Positions 1 through 8,416 of a stretch of 64,000 nucleotides of DNA are shown here, piece after piece. The translations under genes and the position numbers were made by a program. A model generated the notes under the pieces. That model searched no databases. It worked only from the letters and a program-made list of their open reading frames with translations, and had not been told where the DNA came from. Positions within the stretch are counted from its first letter, which is position 1. Every line of letters starts with the position of its first letter. The DNA is taken from NCBI GenBank assembly GCA_012798135.1, contig JAAZNU010000049.1, forward strand, positions 1 to 64,000. The letters are read 5' to 3'. The stretch is from Veillonellaceae bacterium (lineage in GTDB: Bacteria; Bacillota_C; Negativicutes; UBA1444).

Positions 1-171
1 GATTCCGTAAGGGTTATATCGTATGATGTAAAAAAAATATAAAGATCATTGGCTTAGACAATATTGACCTGAATTCAATAAGTTTTCCGGACGGGCTAAG
101 CTCGGCAGGATTTTTTCGGGGTGGCGGCAAATTTTACATTGTAAAGTTGGATTTGGGGGAGGTTGTCTGAG

Positions 172-471
172 ATGGCAATCGTGGAAGTGACAATCGCACC
201 GCTAGGGACGGGGGGGACGAGTTTGAGCCGCTATGTGGCCGACTGCCACAAAGTGCTGATGGCTGCGGAAGACTTGAAATACGAGCTGAATCCGATGGGG
301 ACAGTGATTGAAGGGGATTTGTCCCGGATCATGGAAGTCGTTCGCCAGATGCACGAAGTCCCGTTCGGCGCCGGCGCCAGCCGGGTATCCACGTTGATTC
401 GGATCGATGACCGGCGGGACAAGAAATCGACCATGTCCGGAAAAGTACAGGCGGTGAAGGAAAAACTTTGA
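172..471 (+). CDS. MTH1187-family thiamine-binding-type small protein
   Basis: Small protein of about 99 residues of the MTH1187/YkoF-like (UPF0045, DUF77) family, a ferredoxin-like fold whose members bind thiamine or related ligands. The N-terminal strand MAIVEVTIAPLG, the PMGTVIEGD segment and the ending STLIRIDDRRDK are typical. The ATG at 172 sits 9 nt after GGGGGAGG (155-162); an in-frame TTG at 163 directly abuts that site and is less likely. Its stop overlaps the TTG start of the PTS gene by 4 nt (TTGA), so the two are translationally coupled. Why it heads an amino-sugar operon is unclear, and a ligand other than thiamine is possible. I see no convincing promoter in the 171 bases before it. 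Confidence 0.85.
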   Translation: MAIVEVTIAPLGTGGTSLSRYVADCHKVLMAAEDLKYELNPMGTVIEGDLSRIMEVVRQMHEVPFGAGASRVSTLIRIDDRRDKKSTMSGKVQAVKEKL

Positions 472-1841
472 GTCGGGAACTGGCTATGAAGATTCTCGGG
501 GCGGTCGGCGGCCGCCCCAATATTTTGCAGAGCACGCACTGTATGACCCGGCTGCGAATCACCCTGCGGGATGCCGTTTGGGTCGACCTGCCATTGCTGC
601 GGGGATTGCCGGGCGTGCTGGGGGTCATGGCGAACGGCGACCAACTGCAGGTGGTTCTCGGCCCCGGCAAGGTCGTCCCGGTGGCGGAGGAGCTCGCGAC
701 GTTAATAGCGCAGGCAGACGCTGCCGCTGCGTTGCCGTTTGGTCAGGCCGATCAACTGAAGGCGACGATCCGGCGGAAAAACCGGACGCCGTTGAAACAT
801 TTTTTGGGGCGACTGTCGGCCGTTTTTGCTCCCTTGATCCCGGCCATTGTGGCGTCCGGTATGGTGGCCGGACTGACCAATGTCGCCATCCGTCTCGGTG
901 CGGATCCACAGTTGGGCTTCCTGAAAATTTTGGATGTGGTCGGTTGGGGTCTGTTTGGCTTTTTGCCGATCTTTGTCGGTTATCAGACCGCAAAGGAATT
1001 CGGCGGCACTCCCGCGTTGGGCGGGTTGGCTGGGGTTTTGCTGATCAACCCGGCGATCGCCGGAATCCAGATCGACGGGATCGCCTTGCTACCGGGAAGG
1101 GGCGGCATTATTGGCGCGCTGCTGGTGGCCGGATTCGTGTCCTGGCTGGAACGGCGGATTCGCCGGCGGGTGGCGGAGTCCGTGGATATCATCGTGACGC
1201 CGACGATTACTTTGCTGGTGGCCGGCCTGATGACCTACTACGTTCTGCAGCCGGTGAGCGGAATGTTGTCCGACGGTGTGGTCTGGTTGTTTCGGACGGC
1301 ATTGTCGGAGGGCGGAATGTTGTCCGGAGCGCTGCTGGCGGGAACATTCCTGCCGCTGGTGCTAACCGGCCTACATCAGGGCTTGACCCCGGTGCATATG
1401 GAGTTGTTGAACACTTTTCGCGCCAATCCGTTGTTGCCGGTATTGGCCATGGCCGGGGCGGGGCAGGTTGGAGCGTCTCTGGCCGTATTGCTGCGGACCC
1501 GGAACGAGCGGCTGCGTACCGTTGTAAAAAACGCATTGCCGGTAGGATTTTTGGGCATCGGCGAGCCGTTGATTTTCGGCGTGACCCTGCCGTTGGGCCG
1601 TCCTTTCCTGACTGCCTGCCTGGGAGCGGCGGCGGGCGGAGCCTTCCAGGCCTGGATGGGAGTTCAATCGATCGCCATGGGAGTTTCCGGTCTGCCGCTG
1701 ACATTTTTGATTCGAAGCGATCAAACCGGAACGTATCTGGCGGGACTGACGATTGCCTATGTTGTCGGTTTTGCCCTTACCTGGGTCATTGGATTTGAGG
1801 ACCCAGGGGAGGAAGCGGGGGAGGAAAAGGATTCGGAATGA
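468..1841 (+). CDS. murP: PTS system EIIBC component, MurNAc-type
   Basis: Membrane permease of the glucose/sucrose PTS superfamily that imports and phosphorylates a sugar. An EIIB domain lies at about residues 1-80 with the phospho-acceptor Cys25 in HCMTRLR (NCxTRLR is usual). An EIIC domain with about ten hydrophobic segments follows (residues 105-445), including the GIGEPLIFGV signature. There is no EIIA domain, as in E. coli MurP, so a separate EIIA must supply phosphate. The 457-residue length fits. TTG start with GTGAAGG upstream. Substrate specificity (MurNAc or MurNAc-GlcNAc) is inferred from mupG and murQ directly downstream; the start codon of mupG overlaps this stop by 4 nt. Confidence 0.85.
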   Translation: MSRELAMKILGAVGGRPNILQSTHCMTRLRITLRDAVWVDLPLLRGLPGVLGVMANGDQLQVVLGPGKVVPVAEELATLIAQADAAAALPFGQADQLKATIRRKNRTPLKHFLGRLSAVFAPLIPAIVASGMVAGLTNVAIRLGADPQLGFLKILDVVGWGLFGFLPIFVGYQTAKEFGGTPALGGLAGVLLINPAIAGIQIDGIALLPGRGGIIGALLVAGFVSWLERRIRRRVAESVDIIVTPTITLLVAGLMTYYVLQPVSGMLSDGVVWLFRTALSEGGMLSGALLAGTFLPLVLTGLHQGLTPVHMELLNTFRANPLLPVLAMAGAGQVGASLAVLLRTRNERLRTVVKNALPVGFLGIGEPLIFGVTLPLGRPFLTACLGAAAGGAFQAWMGVQSIAMGVSGLPLTFLIRSDQTGTYLAGLTIAYVVGFALTWVIGFEDPGEEAGEEKDSE

Positions 1842-2923
1842 AGACGCTGGGAGTTTCGGTATATACCGGCATGGAGCAGACAACCGGCGAAAACGTTGCC
1901 TATCTGAAGACGGCGGCGCGGCTGGGTTACAAAAAGCTCTTTACTTCCCTGCATATTCCGGAGGCGGACTATCGCAATCTGGCCACGGAATGCCGGCTGG
2001 TTCTGCGCGAGGCAAAACAACAGGGATTTCTGGTGACGGCGGATATTTCGCCGCAAACCTGGCGATTGTTGAATTGTAAACCGCGCGACTTGTCGGACTG
2101 GGGAGTCGATATTCTGCGAATCGATTTTGGCTATTCACCGGCACAGATTCGGCAATTGCTGGAGGAAACCGAAATGCGGCTGGAGGTCAATGCCAGCACC
2201 ATGACGGAAGACAATCTGAAAAAATTATTGTCGACGGGAATCGAGCCAACCCGATTATGCGCCGGGCATAATTATTATCCCCGGCCGGAAACCGGCCTTG
2301 ATTTCGGATTGTTTGCCTGTCGTTCCCGCTGCTTCCATCGCGCCGGGATTCCCATCGCCGCGTTTATCCCCGGTCAAAAGTGCCGGCGCGGCCCATTGCA
2401 GGCCGGACTGCCGACGCTGGAATCGCATCGTCGCCAACCGGTCGAAGAGAGCGTTCGTCAACTTTGGGCTTCGGGACTGGTTGACACGATTTTGTTCGGC
2501 GATCCGTTGGTGCCCGCGGAAGATTTAACGGCGGTCGCTATTTTGCCGCGTTGTTTCCCGGAACCATTGCCGATCCGGATTCGGGTGGCGGACGTTACGC
2601 GGGCAGAACGGTCCCTGATCGTTTTGCCTTGTCATACGAATCGAACCGATGCCGCCGGTTTGGTAATCCGCTCGCAGGAAAGTCGGCTCAGTGCGGTTGA
2701 AGCTATTTCACCCCAGGCGTACATACAACCCCGGCGGCGCGGCGATATTACCATCGATAATTCCGGGTATGGCCGGTATGCCGGCGAACTGCAAATCGTT
2801 CTCCACGATCTGCCGGCGGATGCGCGGGTGAACGTGGTCGGCCAGGTGGTTGAAACGGATCGGTGTCTGTTGGACTGCATATTTCCGGGGCGGGCATTTA
2901 GATTCGAGGAGGTGGCGGAATGA
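1838..2923 (+). CDS. mupG: MupG-type 6-phospho-N-acetylmuramidase (DUF871)
   Basis: 361-residue protein of the DUF871/MupG family: an N-terminal TIM barrel (about 1-240, starting LGVSVYTGMEQTTGEN) and a C-terminal cyclophilin-like domain (about 250-361). In Staphylococcus aureus MupG hydrolyses intracellular MurNAc-6-P-GlcNAc to MurNAc-6-P and GlcNAc after uptake by MurP. The order murP-mupG-murQ with ATGA overlaps on both sides supports the same role here. RIDFGYS and CAGHNYYPRPETGLD are recognisable conserved stretches. Function is assigned from family and operon rather than from individual catalytic residues. Confidence 0.87.
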   Translation: MKTLGVSVYTGMEQTTGENVAYLKTAARLGYKKLFTSLHIPEADYRNLATECRLVLREAKQQGFLVTADISPQTWRLLNCKPRDLSDWGVDILRIDFGYSPAQIRQLLEETEMRLEVNASTMTEDNLKKLLSTGIEPTRLCAGHNYYPRPETGLDFGLFACRSRCFHRAGIPIAAFIPGQKCRRGPLQAGLPTLESHRRQPVEESVRQLWASGLVDTILFGDPLVPAEDLTAVAILPRCFPEPLPIRIRVADVTRAERSLIVLPCHTNRTDAAGLVIRSQESRLSAVEAISPQAYIQPRRRGDITIDNSGYGRYAGELQIVLHDLPADARVNVVGQVVETDRCLLDCIFPGRAFRFEEVAE

Positions 2924-3861
2924 ACCTGGAACGCTTGGAAACGGAACGGCGCAATCCTGACACGCAGAATCTGGATATGCTTTCCGCCTATGATCTGGTC
3001 AGCGTGATCCAGCGGGAGGACGCGAAGGTGGCTGCCGCAGTGCGGCAGGCTCTGCCGGCGATTGCTGCGGCGGTGGATGTTATCGTGGAATCGTTGCGCA
3101 GCGGTGGGAGACTATTTTACATCGGCGCCGGCACCAGCGGCCGGCTGGGAGTTCTTGACGCCGCGGAATGCCCGCCGACCTTCAACACTTCCCCCGATAT
3201 GGTACAGGCGTTGATTGCGGGCGGCGAGGGGGCGATGTTCCGGGCGGTGGAAGGCGCCGAAGATAACGAAGAGCTGGCAGCGCAGGACCTGAATCGACGA
3301 AATTTATCGGTTGGCGATGTGGTGGTCGGTTTGGCGGCCAGCGGGCGAACCCCCTATGTGTTGGGCGGGTTGCGATATGCAGCGGGTTTGGGGTGTCCAA
3401 CCATTGCGATCGTATGCGTGTCAGCCGCTGAAATTTCCCACTATGCCGGCATCACCATCGGGATTCCCGTCGGGGCGGAGGTGATTGCCGGGTCGACCCG
3501 GATGAAAGCCGGTACGGCTCAAAAAATGGTGCTGAATATGCTGTCGACGGCGACCATGGTCAAACTGGGCAAGACCTATGGCAACCTGATGGTCGATGTC
3601 CGGGCGAGCAATGCGAAACTGGCGGCCAGGGTCCTACGCATCGTGCGTGACGCAACCGGCAGCGGCGAACAGGAAGCCGTACAAGCACTGACGATTGCCG
3701 GCGGATCCGCCAAGACCGCCATAGTGATGCTGCTGGCGGGAATTTCCGCCGCAGCCGCGGTCAAGTGCCTGGAAGCTGCGCATGGTTCGGTCCGGCATGC
3801 GTTGCTGGTGGCTGCGGAACGAAAAGTGAACGGGGCGAAGGAAACGAATCATGCGGGATAA
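2920..3861 (+). CDS. murQ: N-acetylmuramic acid 6-phosphate etherase
   Basis: MurQ cleaves the lactyl ether of MurNAc-6-P to give GlcNAc-6-P and D-lactate in the cytoplasm. The 313-residue length is near the usual 300. The SIS-fold signature GAGTSGRLGVLDAAECPPTF is intact. Glu83 (in AAEC) and Glu114 (in EGAED) fall on the two catalytic glutamates described for E. coli MurQ. PVGAEVIAGSTRMKAGTAQK is the second conserved SIS block. The ATG overlaps the mupG stop by 4 nt, and the 3' end overlaps nagA by 11 nt, so the operon is tightly coupled. Confidence 0.96.
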   Translation: MNLERLETERRNPDTQNLDMLSAYDLVSVIQREDAKVAAAVRQALPAIAAAVDVIVESLRSGGRLFYIGAGTSGRLGVLDAAECPPTFNTSPDMVQALIAGGEGAMFRAVEGAEDNEELAAQDLNRRNLSVGDVVVGLAASGRTPYVLGGLRYAAGLGCPTIAIVCVSAAEISHYAGITIGIPVGAEVIAGSTRMKAGTAQKMVLNMLSTATMVKLGKTYGNLMVDVRASNAKLAARVLRIVRDATGSGEQEAVQALTIAGGSAKTAIVMLLAGISAAAAVKCLEAAHGSVRHALLVAAERKVNGAKETNHAG

Positions 3862-5050
3862 GCAGCAAAGCCCGGAGTGTTTTCTGACGAACGTGCAGGC
3901 GGTATTGCCGGACCGGGTCCAGTCCGGAGCTTGCGTGCGCATTGCTGGGGACAGGATTGCCGGGATCAGGGAAATGGAGGCGATCCCAGGCGCCAAGATT
4001 GCCGGTGGCGCTGTTGCAGTTGACTTTGCCGGCGATTATATGGTTCCTGGCTTGATTGACCTTCATGTCCATGGCTGCGGCGGGGCGGATACGATGGACG
4101 GAACTCCGGCGGCTTTGGCGCACATGGCGAAGGCGTTGCTGCGACAGGGGACGACAGCTTTCCTGGCGACGACCATGACCGCCGGCGCGGACCGTTTGCG
4201 CGAGGTCCTGGGTGTTGGCGCAGATTGGCCGGAAACCGGGATGCAGGCCGAATTTTTGGGATTTCATCTGGAAGGTCCCTGCATCAGTTCGGAATATCGC
4301 GGGGCGCAGAAGCCGGTTGCGGAATCGGCAATAACCAACATAATCGCCCTGTATGACCGAAGGGTGAAAATCGTGACGCTGGCCCCCGAGCTGGCCGACG
4401 CCGATGCCTGCCTGGCGGCGGCAATCAAGAAGGGAATCATAGTGGCGGCTGGACATTCCGGCGCCAGCTTCGACGAGATGCGGCAGGCGATCGATGCGGG
4501 AGTCCGGCATCTGACGCATGCCTTTAACGCCATGCCGGGCATTCATCATCGAAAGCCGGGACTGCTGACGGCCGCGCTGCTCGACCCGCGGGTCAGCATT
4601 GAACTGATCGCCGATGGCGTCCATATTCATCCGGCGGTTCTGGAACTGGCCCTGCGGCTGAAAGGGCAGGCACAGGTTGTTCTGGTTTCCGACGGGACCC
4701 GGGCGGTCGGAATGCCGGACGGGGATTATGACCTGGGCGGACAACAGGTAAGCCTTTCGCAGGGCAGACTGACCTTGCCGGACGGAACCATTGCCGGCAG
4801 CGCAGCGCCGCTGTTGGCGGGAGTCCGATTCATGGTTCGGGCCGTGGGCCGGGGACTGCCGGAAGCGGTGCGTATGGCATCCCTCAATCCAGCCCGTGTT
4901 TTGGGGGCCGATTCTGATCACGGTTCTTTGCGCGCCGGCGCGTTGGCTAATTTTCTCCGGTTGAGTCCGGAGCTGGAGCTGAAAGAAGTTTGGATGCGCG
5001 GCCGGCGGGTGATCGACGCCGCTTCGGCCGCCCGGGAAAGGAACGAGTGA
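3851..5050 (+). CDS. nagA: N-acetylglucosamine-6-phosphate deacetylase
   Basis: Amidohydrolase that deacetylates GlcNAc-6-P, the MurQ product, to GlcN-6-P and acetate. Metal and catalytic residues are visible: HxH at 72-74 (DLHVHGC), Glu141 in HLEGPC, His202 in AGHSGA, His223 in HLTHAFNAM and the catalytic Asp281 in VSDGTRAVG. The 399-residue length is typical. It starts inside the 3' end of murQ (11-nt overlap). No nagB is seen in the window, so the final deamination is encoded elsewhere. Confidence 0.96.
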   Translation: MRDKQQSPECFLTNVQAVLPDRVQSGACVRIAGDRIAGIREMEAIPGAKIAGGAVAVDFAGDYMVPGLIDLHVHGCGGADTMDGTPAALAHMAKALLRQGTTAFLATTMTAGADRLREVLGVGADWPETGMQAEFLGFHLEGPCISSEYRGAQKPVAESAITNIIALYDRRVKIVTLAPELADADACLAAAIKKGIIVAAGHSGASFDEMRQAIDAGVRHLTHAFNAMPGIHHRKPGLLTAALLDPRVSIELIADGVHIHPAVLELALRLKGQAQVVLVSDGTRAVGMPDGDYDLGGQQVSLSQGRLTLPDGTIAGSAAPLLAGVRFMVRAVGRGLPEAVRMASLNPARVLGADSDHGSLRAGALANFLRLSPELELKEVWMRGRRVIDAASAARERNE

Positions 5051-5052
5051 GC

Positions 5053-6840
5053 GTGTCCAATCTGCTGCAAAATCAGGCGGCTGTACAACAGATCGCCGAA
5101 GTGATCGCCAGCGTACTGGCCGTTGAAGTGACGATTGCGGACGAATGTTTACGACGCATCGCGGGCACGGGCCGGTTTGCCGGCAGCCTCGGCAGCCAGC
5201 TCGATCCGTATTCGGCCTTTGGTCGGGTGCTGCGGGATCGGCAGGGCGTGGTCATCGCGAATCCGGGCGAAGATAGCGCCTGCACGACATGTGAATGGAA
5301 AGAAAACTGCCCGGAACGGGCGGAAGTCTGCTGCCCGATCCTGTTGGACGGCAAGTCCATCGGCATCATTGCCCTGGTCGCCTTCGATGATTCCCAGCGT
5401 CGCTCGCTGTTGGCCCAACCTTCCCGCCTGCTGGACTTTTTGGAACGCATGGCCGACCTGATCGCCAATAAGGTTCGGGAGCAGGAACAGGCTCTGTTGC
5501 TGCGAACGATGCAGCAACAGATGACGGCCATTATCAACACGGTCCGCGAAGGGATCGTCGCGGTGGACCGCGCAGGCCGCATCATTACGGTCAACGCCGC
5601 TGCCGCCGGCATGCTGCGGGAAGATCCCGAACAAGCCATCGGCAAACCCTTGGCCGATTATTTGCCGGCCATTCCTGCAGCCCGTCTGTTGGCCGAGGAA
5701 AAGGAATGGGACCATCGGGAAACCTATCGCGTGCACGACGGCCGCAAGACCTATTACATCGCGACAACCCGGCTATGGCGGGAAGATGGTGCCGTGCGCG
5801 GAATGGTCGTCACGCTGCGGGAAATGGATGATGTACGCCGCCTGATTTCCAACGTATCGACCCCGGACAACGCCTATACCTTTGACATGATACTCGGACA
5901 AAGCCCGGTCCTGATGACGGCCAAACGAGAAGCGGCGCTGGCAGCGGCCGGATCTTCGACTGTTTTGATCCTGGGCGAGAGCGGTACCGGCAAGGAATTA
6001 TTCGCCCGGGCGATCCATGGGGCGAGTGACCGGAAGAATAAGTCGCTGGTTGCCATTAATTGCGCGGCGATTCCGGAATCCCTGCTGGAAAGCGAGTTGT
6101 TCGGCTACGAGGAAGGCGCCTTCACCGGCGCCAAACGCGGCGGCAAACCGGGAAAATTTGAATTGGCCGACGGAGGTACGGTCTTTTTGGACGAGATCGG
6201 CGATTTGTCGCTGAACATGCAGGCCAAGCTTCTGCGCGTCCTGCAGGAGAGGCGGATCGAAAGAGTCGGCGGCGCCGGCAGCGTTCCCGTCGATGTCCGG
6301 ATTATCGCGGCGACCCACAAAGACGTCGAAGAGATGGTGCGGGTCGGTGAATTTCGCCAGGATCTGTTTTACCGGATCAATGTATTTCCGTTGCGCGTGC
6401 CGCCACTGCGCGAGCGCCCGGACGACCTGCCGCTGTTGATTGATGTGTTCTTTCGGAAAAACTGCAAGCTTCTAAACAAAGAGCTGGTCGGCTTTGAGGA
6501 AGCGGCGTTGGATTGCCTGCGCCGGTATTCCTGGCCCGGCAATATTCGGGAGCTGGAAAACACGGTGGAATATCTGGTGAATATCGAAACCGGCCGCCTG
6601 ATCTCGGCAAGCCGCCTGCCGGAGAGAATCCGCCGAAATCGCGACCGTACGCCGGAAACAAGCTCCACTGGGGAATTGACGACGATCGCCGAACTGGAAC
6701 GGCAGGCCATTGCGAAGGCCCTGCGAACCTATGGACGCTCGGTCGTCGGCAAGGAACAGGCTGCGCGGGCTCTGGGAATCAGCAAGGCTACGTTGTACCG
6801 GAAGTTGAAAGAATATGATCTGGTTGTCGAATCATTTTGA
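5053..6840 (+). CDS. Sigma-54-dependent transcriptional activator with Cys-rich sensor and PAS domain
   Basis: Bacterial enhancer-binding protein of about 595 residues. The N-terminal GAF-like sensor (about 1-150) contains five cysteines, C77, C80, C86, C93 and C94 ([10 protein letters not shown]...CC), which could bind a metal, Fe-S cluster or thiol signal. A PAS domain follows at about 155-265. The AAA+ domain has Walker A GESGTGKE (about 309), the sigma-54 contact GAFTGA (about 354) and Walker B FLDEIGD (about 379). A Fis-type helix-turn-helix ends the protein ([19 protein letters not shown]). GTG at 5053 is chosen because AAAGGA (5037-5042) lies 10 nt away; GTG 5047 is the alternative. 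It follows nagA directly, but a terminator, an inverted repeat and a sigma-54 promoter downstream suggest the cyuA-like gene is its target. Confidence 0.9.
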   Translation: MSNLLQNQAAVQQIAEVIASVLAVEVTIADECLRRIAGTGRFAGSLGSQLDPYSAFGRVLRDRQGVVIANPGEDSACTTCEWKENCPERAEVCCPILLDGKSIGIIALVAFDDSQRRSLLAQPSRLLDFLERMADLIANKVREQEQALLLRTMQQQMTAIINTVREGIVAVDRAGRIITVNAAAAGMLREDPEQAIGKPLADYLPAIPAARLLAEEKEWDHRETYRVHDGRKTYYIATTRLWREDGAVRGMVVTLREMDDVRRLISNVSTPDNAYTFDMILGQSPVLMTAKREAALAAAGSSTVLILGESGTGKELFARAIHGASDRKNKSLVAINCAAIPESLLESELFGYEEGAFTGAKRGGKPGKFELADGGTVFLDEIGDLSLNMQAKLLRVLQERRIERVGGAGSVPVDVRIIAATHKDVEEMVRVGEFRQDLFYRINVFPLRVPPLRERPDDLPLLIDVFFRKNCKLLNKELVGFEEAALDCLRRYSWPGNIRELENTVEYLVNIETGRLISASRLPERIRRNRDRTPETSSTGELTTIAELERQAIAKALRTYGRSVVGKEQAARALGISKATLYRKLKEYDLVVESF

Positions 6841-6854
6841 GAAACTTGATTCGA
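6827..6854. promoter_or_regulatory. Candidate enhancer site for the sigma-54 activator
   Basis: A perfect inverted repeat TCGAATCA (6827-6834) / TGATTCGA (6847-6854) with a 12-nt spacer spans the stop codon of the activator gene. It lies about 120-145 bp upstream of the -24/-12 promoter at 6973, the usual range for an upstream activator sequence. TTTTGAGAAAC inside it recurs with one change just downstream at about 6855. Function is inferred from position and symmetry. Confidence 0.55.
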
Positions 6855-6870
6855 TTTGAGAAAACCCTGT

Positions 6871-6918
6871 GAAACCGGGCTTGTATGCTTTTAATACGTA
6901 GCCCGGTTTCTTATTTTG
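6871..6918 (+). terminator. Intrinsic terminator after the MurNAc/activator operon
   Basis: An 11-bp perfect stem GAAACCGGGCT (6871-6881) / AGCCCGGTTTC (6900-6910) is followed by a T-rich stretch. The loop is 18 nt. It separates the activator gene from the downstream sigma-54 promoter. Confidence 0.8.
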
Positions 6919-6972
6919 CGAAATTCGTCGACGTAGTGGCTGTCTTTCTTGCCGCCGTTGCTGGCGTTTCTT

Positions 6973-6990
6973 TTGGCACGGAAGTTGCAT
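6973..6990 (+). promoter_or_regulatory. Sigma-54 (-24/-12) promoter
   Basis: TTGGCACGGAAGTTGCAT matches the consensus TGGCACG-N4-TTGCW at every fixed position. It lies about 37 bp upstream of the GTG start of the cyuA-like gene and just after the activator gene, so it should drive that gene under sigma-54 control. Confidence 0.92.
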
Positions 6991-7026
6991 CTGTTTGACT
7001 GTTAAGTGCCAAGAGGAGGAATGGTT

Positions 7027-8325
7027 GTGAAATATTTGGACGAAATCGAATCGCTGCTGCGATCGGGAATCAAACCGGCGCTGGGATGCACCGAACCGGG
7101 TGCCGTGGCGTTGGCTGCCGCGTATGCCAGCAGGGAACTGGGGGAAGCTCCAGTGACCCGGATCGAAGTCACCGTCGATCCGAACGTGTATAAGAACGGC
7201 GTTGCCGTGGGAGTGCCGGGAACCGGCCGGGTCGGGCTGGAAATCGCGGCGGCCCTGGGCGCGTTGATCCGGGCTCCGGAACTGGAACTTTCGGTATTGC
7301 AGAAACTGACGCCGGAGCGGCTCATGCAGGCCGAAAAATTGTTGCTGGCCGACCGTGTCATCGTCGACATCATCGATCGTCAAGGACTGTATGTGGGAGT
7401 CACGGTGTTCTCCCCGAACGGCCAGGCCCGTGCAGTGATGGAAGGATCGCATACCCATCTGGCGGCTTTGTCCTGCAACGGGGTTCCATTGCTGGAACAA
7501 AGAGACAGCACGGCCCTACGGCCAGCTATCGCGCCGAATTTTGAGGACCTGACCCTGGATCGGCTGATCGACGCGGCTATGGAATTGCCCCTGGAAAAAC
7601 TGGAGTTCTTCGAAGATTGCATCCGGATGAATTGCGAAGCGGCCAGGGCCGGACTGGAAAACCGGCTCGGCATGGCCGCCGGCGCGACGTTTCAGGAACT
7701 GATCCGGGAAGGAATTCTGGCCGATGATCTGCTGCATTTCGCCAAGGTTCAGACGGCGGCCGCTGCGGATGCGCGGATGTCGGGGGAAAACATTCCGGTC
7801 ATGAGCGTGGCCGGCAGTGGCAATCACGGTTTGACAGCCATTCTGCCGGTGGTGGCGGTAGCCGAACGGCTACGGATTCCACGGGAAAAGCTATACCGGG
7901 CGTTGACCGTCAGCGCATTGACTACCCTGCATATCAAGCGACATACCGGCAATCTGTCGGCCTTGTGCGGTTGTGCGGTCGCGGCCGCGACCGGCGCTTG
8001 CGCGGCCATCGTCTGGATGATGGACGGAAGCCGTAACCAAATTGGGGCCGCGGTCAAGAACATGATTGCCAATTTGACCGGGATGATTTGCGATGGCGGC
8101 AAGGTCGGCTGCGCGCTGAAACTGTCGGCGGCCGCCGGAGTGGCGGTGGAAACTGCCCTGCTCAGCTTGAAGAACGTATTGGTGCCGGAAACCAATGGCA
8201 TCATTTTCCGGTCGGTGGACGATACTATCCGCAATCTGGGCCGCGTCAGTAATCCCGGCATGCTGGAGACCGACAAGGTCATCATTGAAATTATGCTGGA
8301 AAAGGGAAAACAGTCGATCGCCTGA
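7027..8325 (+). CDS. cyuA: L-cysteine desulfidase / UPF0597 family protein (CyuA-like)
   Basis: About 432 residues of the CyuA/YhaM (UPF0597) family, related to the alpha subunit of iron-sulfur L-serine dehydratase. Members degrade L-cysteine to pyruvate, ammonia and sulfide using a [4Fe-4S] cluster. Family marks are LGCTEPGAVALAAAYA near the N-terminus, SVAGSGNHG, LCGCAVAAATGA and GMICDGGKVGCALK; the cysteines in these motifs are the expected cluster ligands. GTG at 7027 is chosen because AGGAGG (7014-7019) gives 7-nt spacing, whereas ATG 7021 would leave only 1 nt. Transcription is predicted from the -24/-12 promoter at 6973. A serine or related amino acid substrate is not excluded. Confidence 0.88.
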   Translation: MKYLDEIESLLRSGIKPALGCTEPGAVALAAAYASRELGEAPVTRIEVTVDPNVYKNGVAVGVPGTGRVGLEIAAALGALIRAPELELSVLQKLTPERLMQAEKLLLADRVIVDIIDRQGLYVGVTVFSPNGQARAVMEGSHTHLAALSCNGVPLLEQRDSTALRPAIAPNFEDLTLDRLIDAAMELPLEKLEFFEDCIRMNCEAARAGLENRLGMAAGATFQELIREGILADDLLHFAKVQTAAAADARMSGENIPVMSVAGSGNHGLTAILPVVAVAERLRIPREKLYRALTVSALTTLHIKRHTGNLSALCGCAVAAATGACAAIVWMMDGSRNQIGAAVKNMIANLTGMICDGGKVGCALKLSAAAGVAVETALLSLKNVLVPETNGIIFRSVDDTIRNLGRVSNPGMLETDKVIIEIMLEKGKQSIA

Positions 8326-8416
8326 CGGCCGAATTCTCTTTACGCCTACAGGAGTTTTGCTTTTGTCTGTCGTACATAATCAGTAAAGAACCCTTGCGAC
8401 AGAGAGGAGCGCGCGC

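Noticed and set aside
64..92. Promoter for the first operon using TTGACC at 64
   Set aside because: No acceptable -10 hexamer lies 16-18 bp downstream.
578..1798. 406-codon + strand open frame
   Set aside because: Alternative frame inside murP; the EIIBC frame carries the known motifs and membrane segments.
3761..4921. 386-codon open frame on the minus strand
   Set aside because: Antisense to nagA, which has intact catalytic motifs; no recognisable domain or ribosome site.
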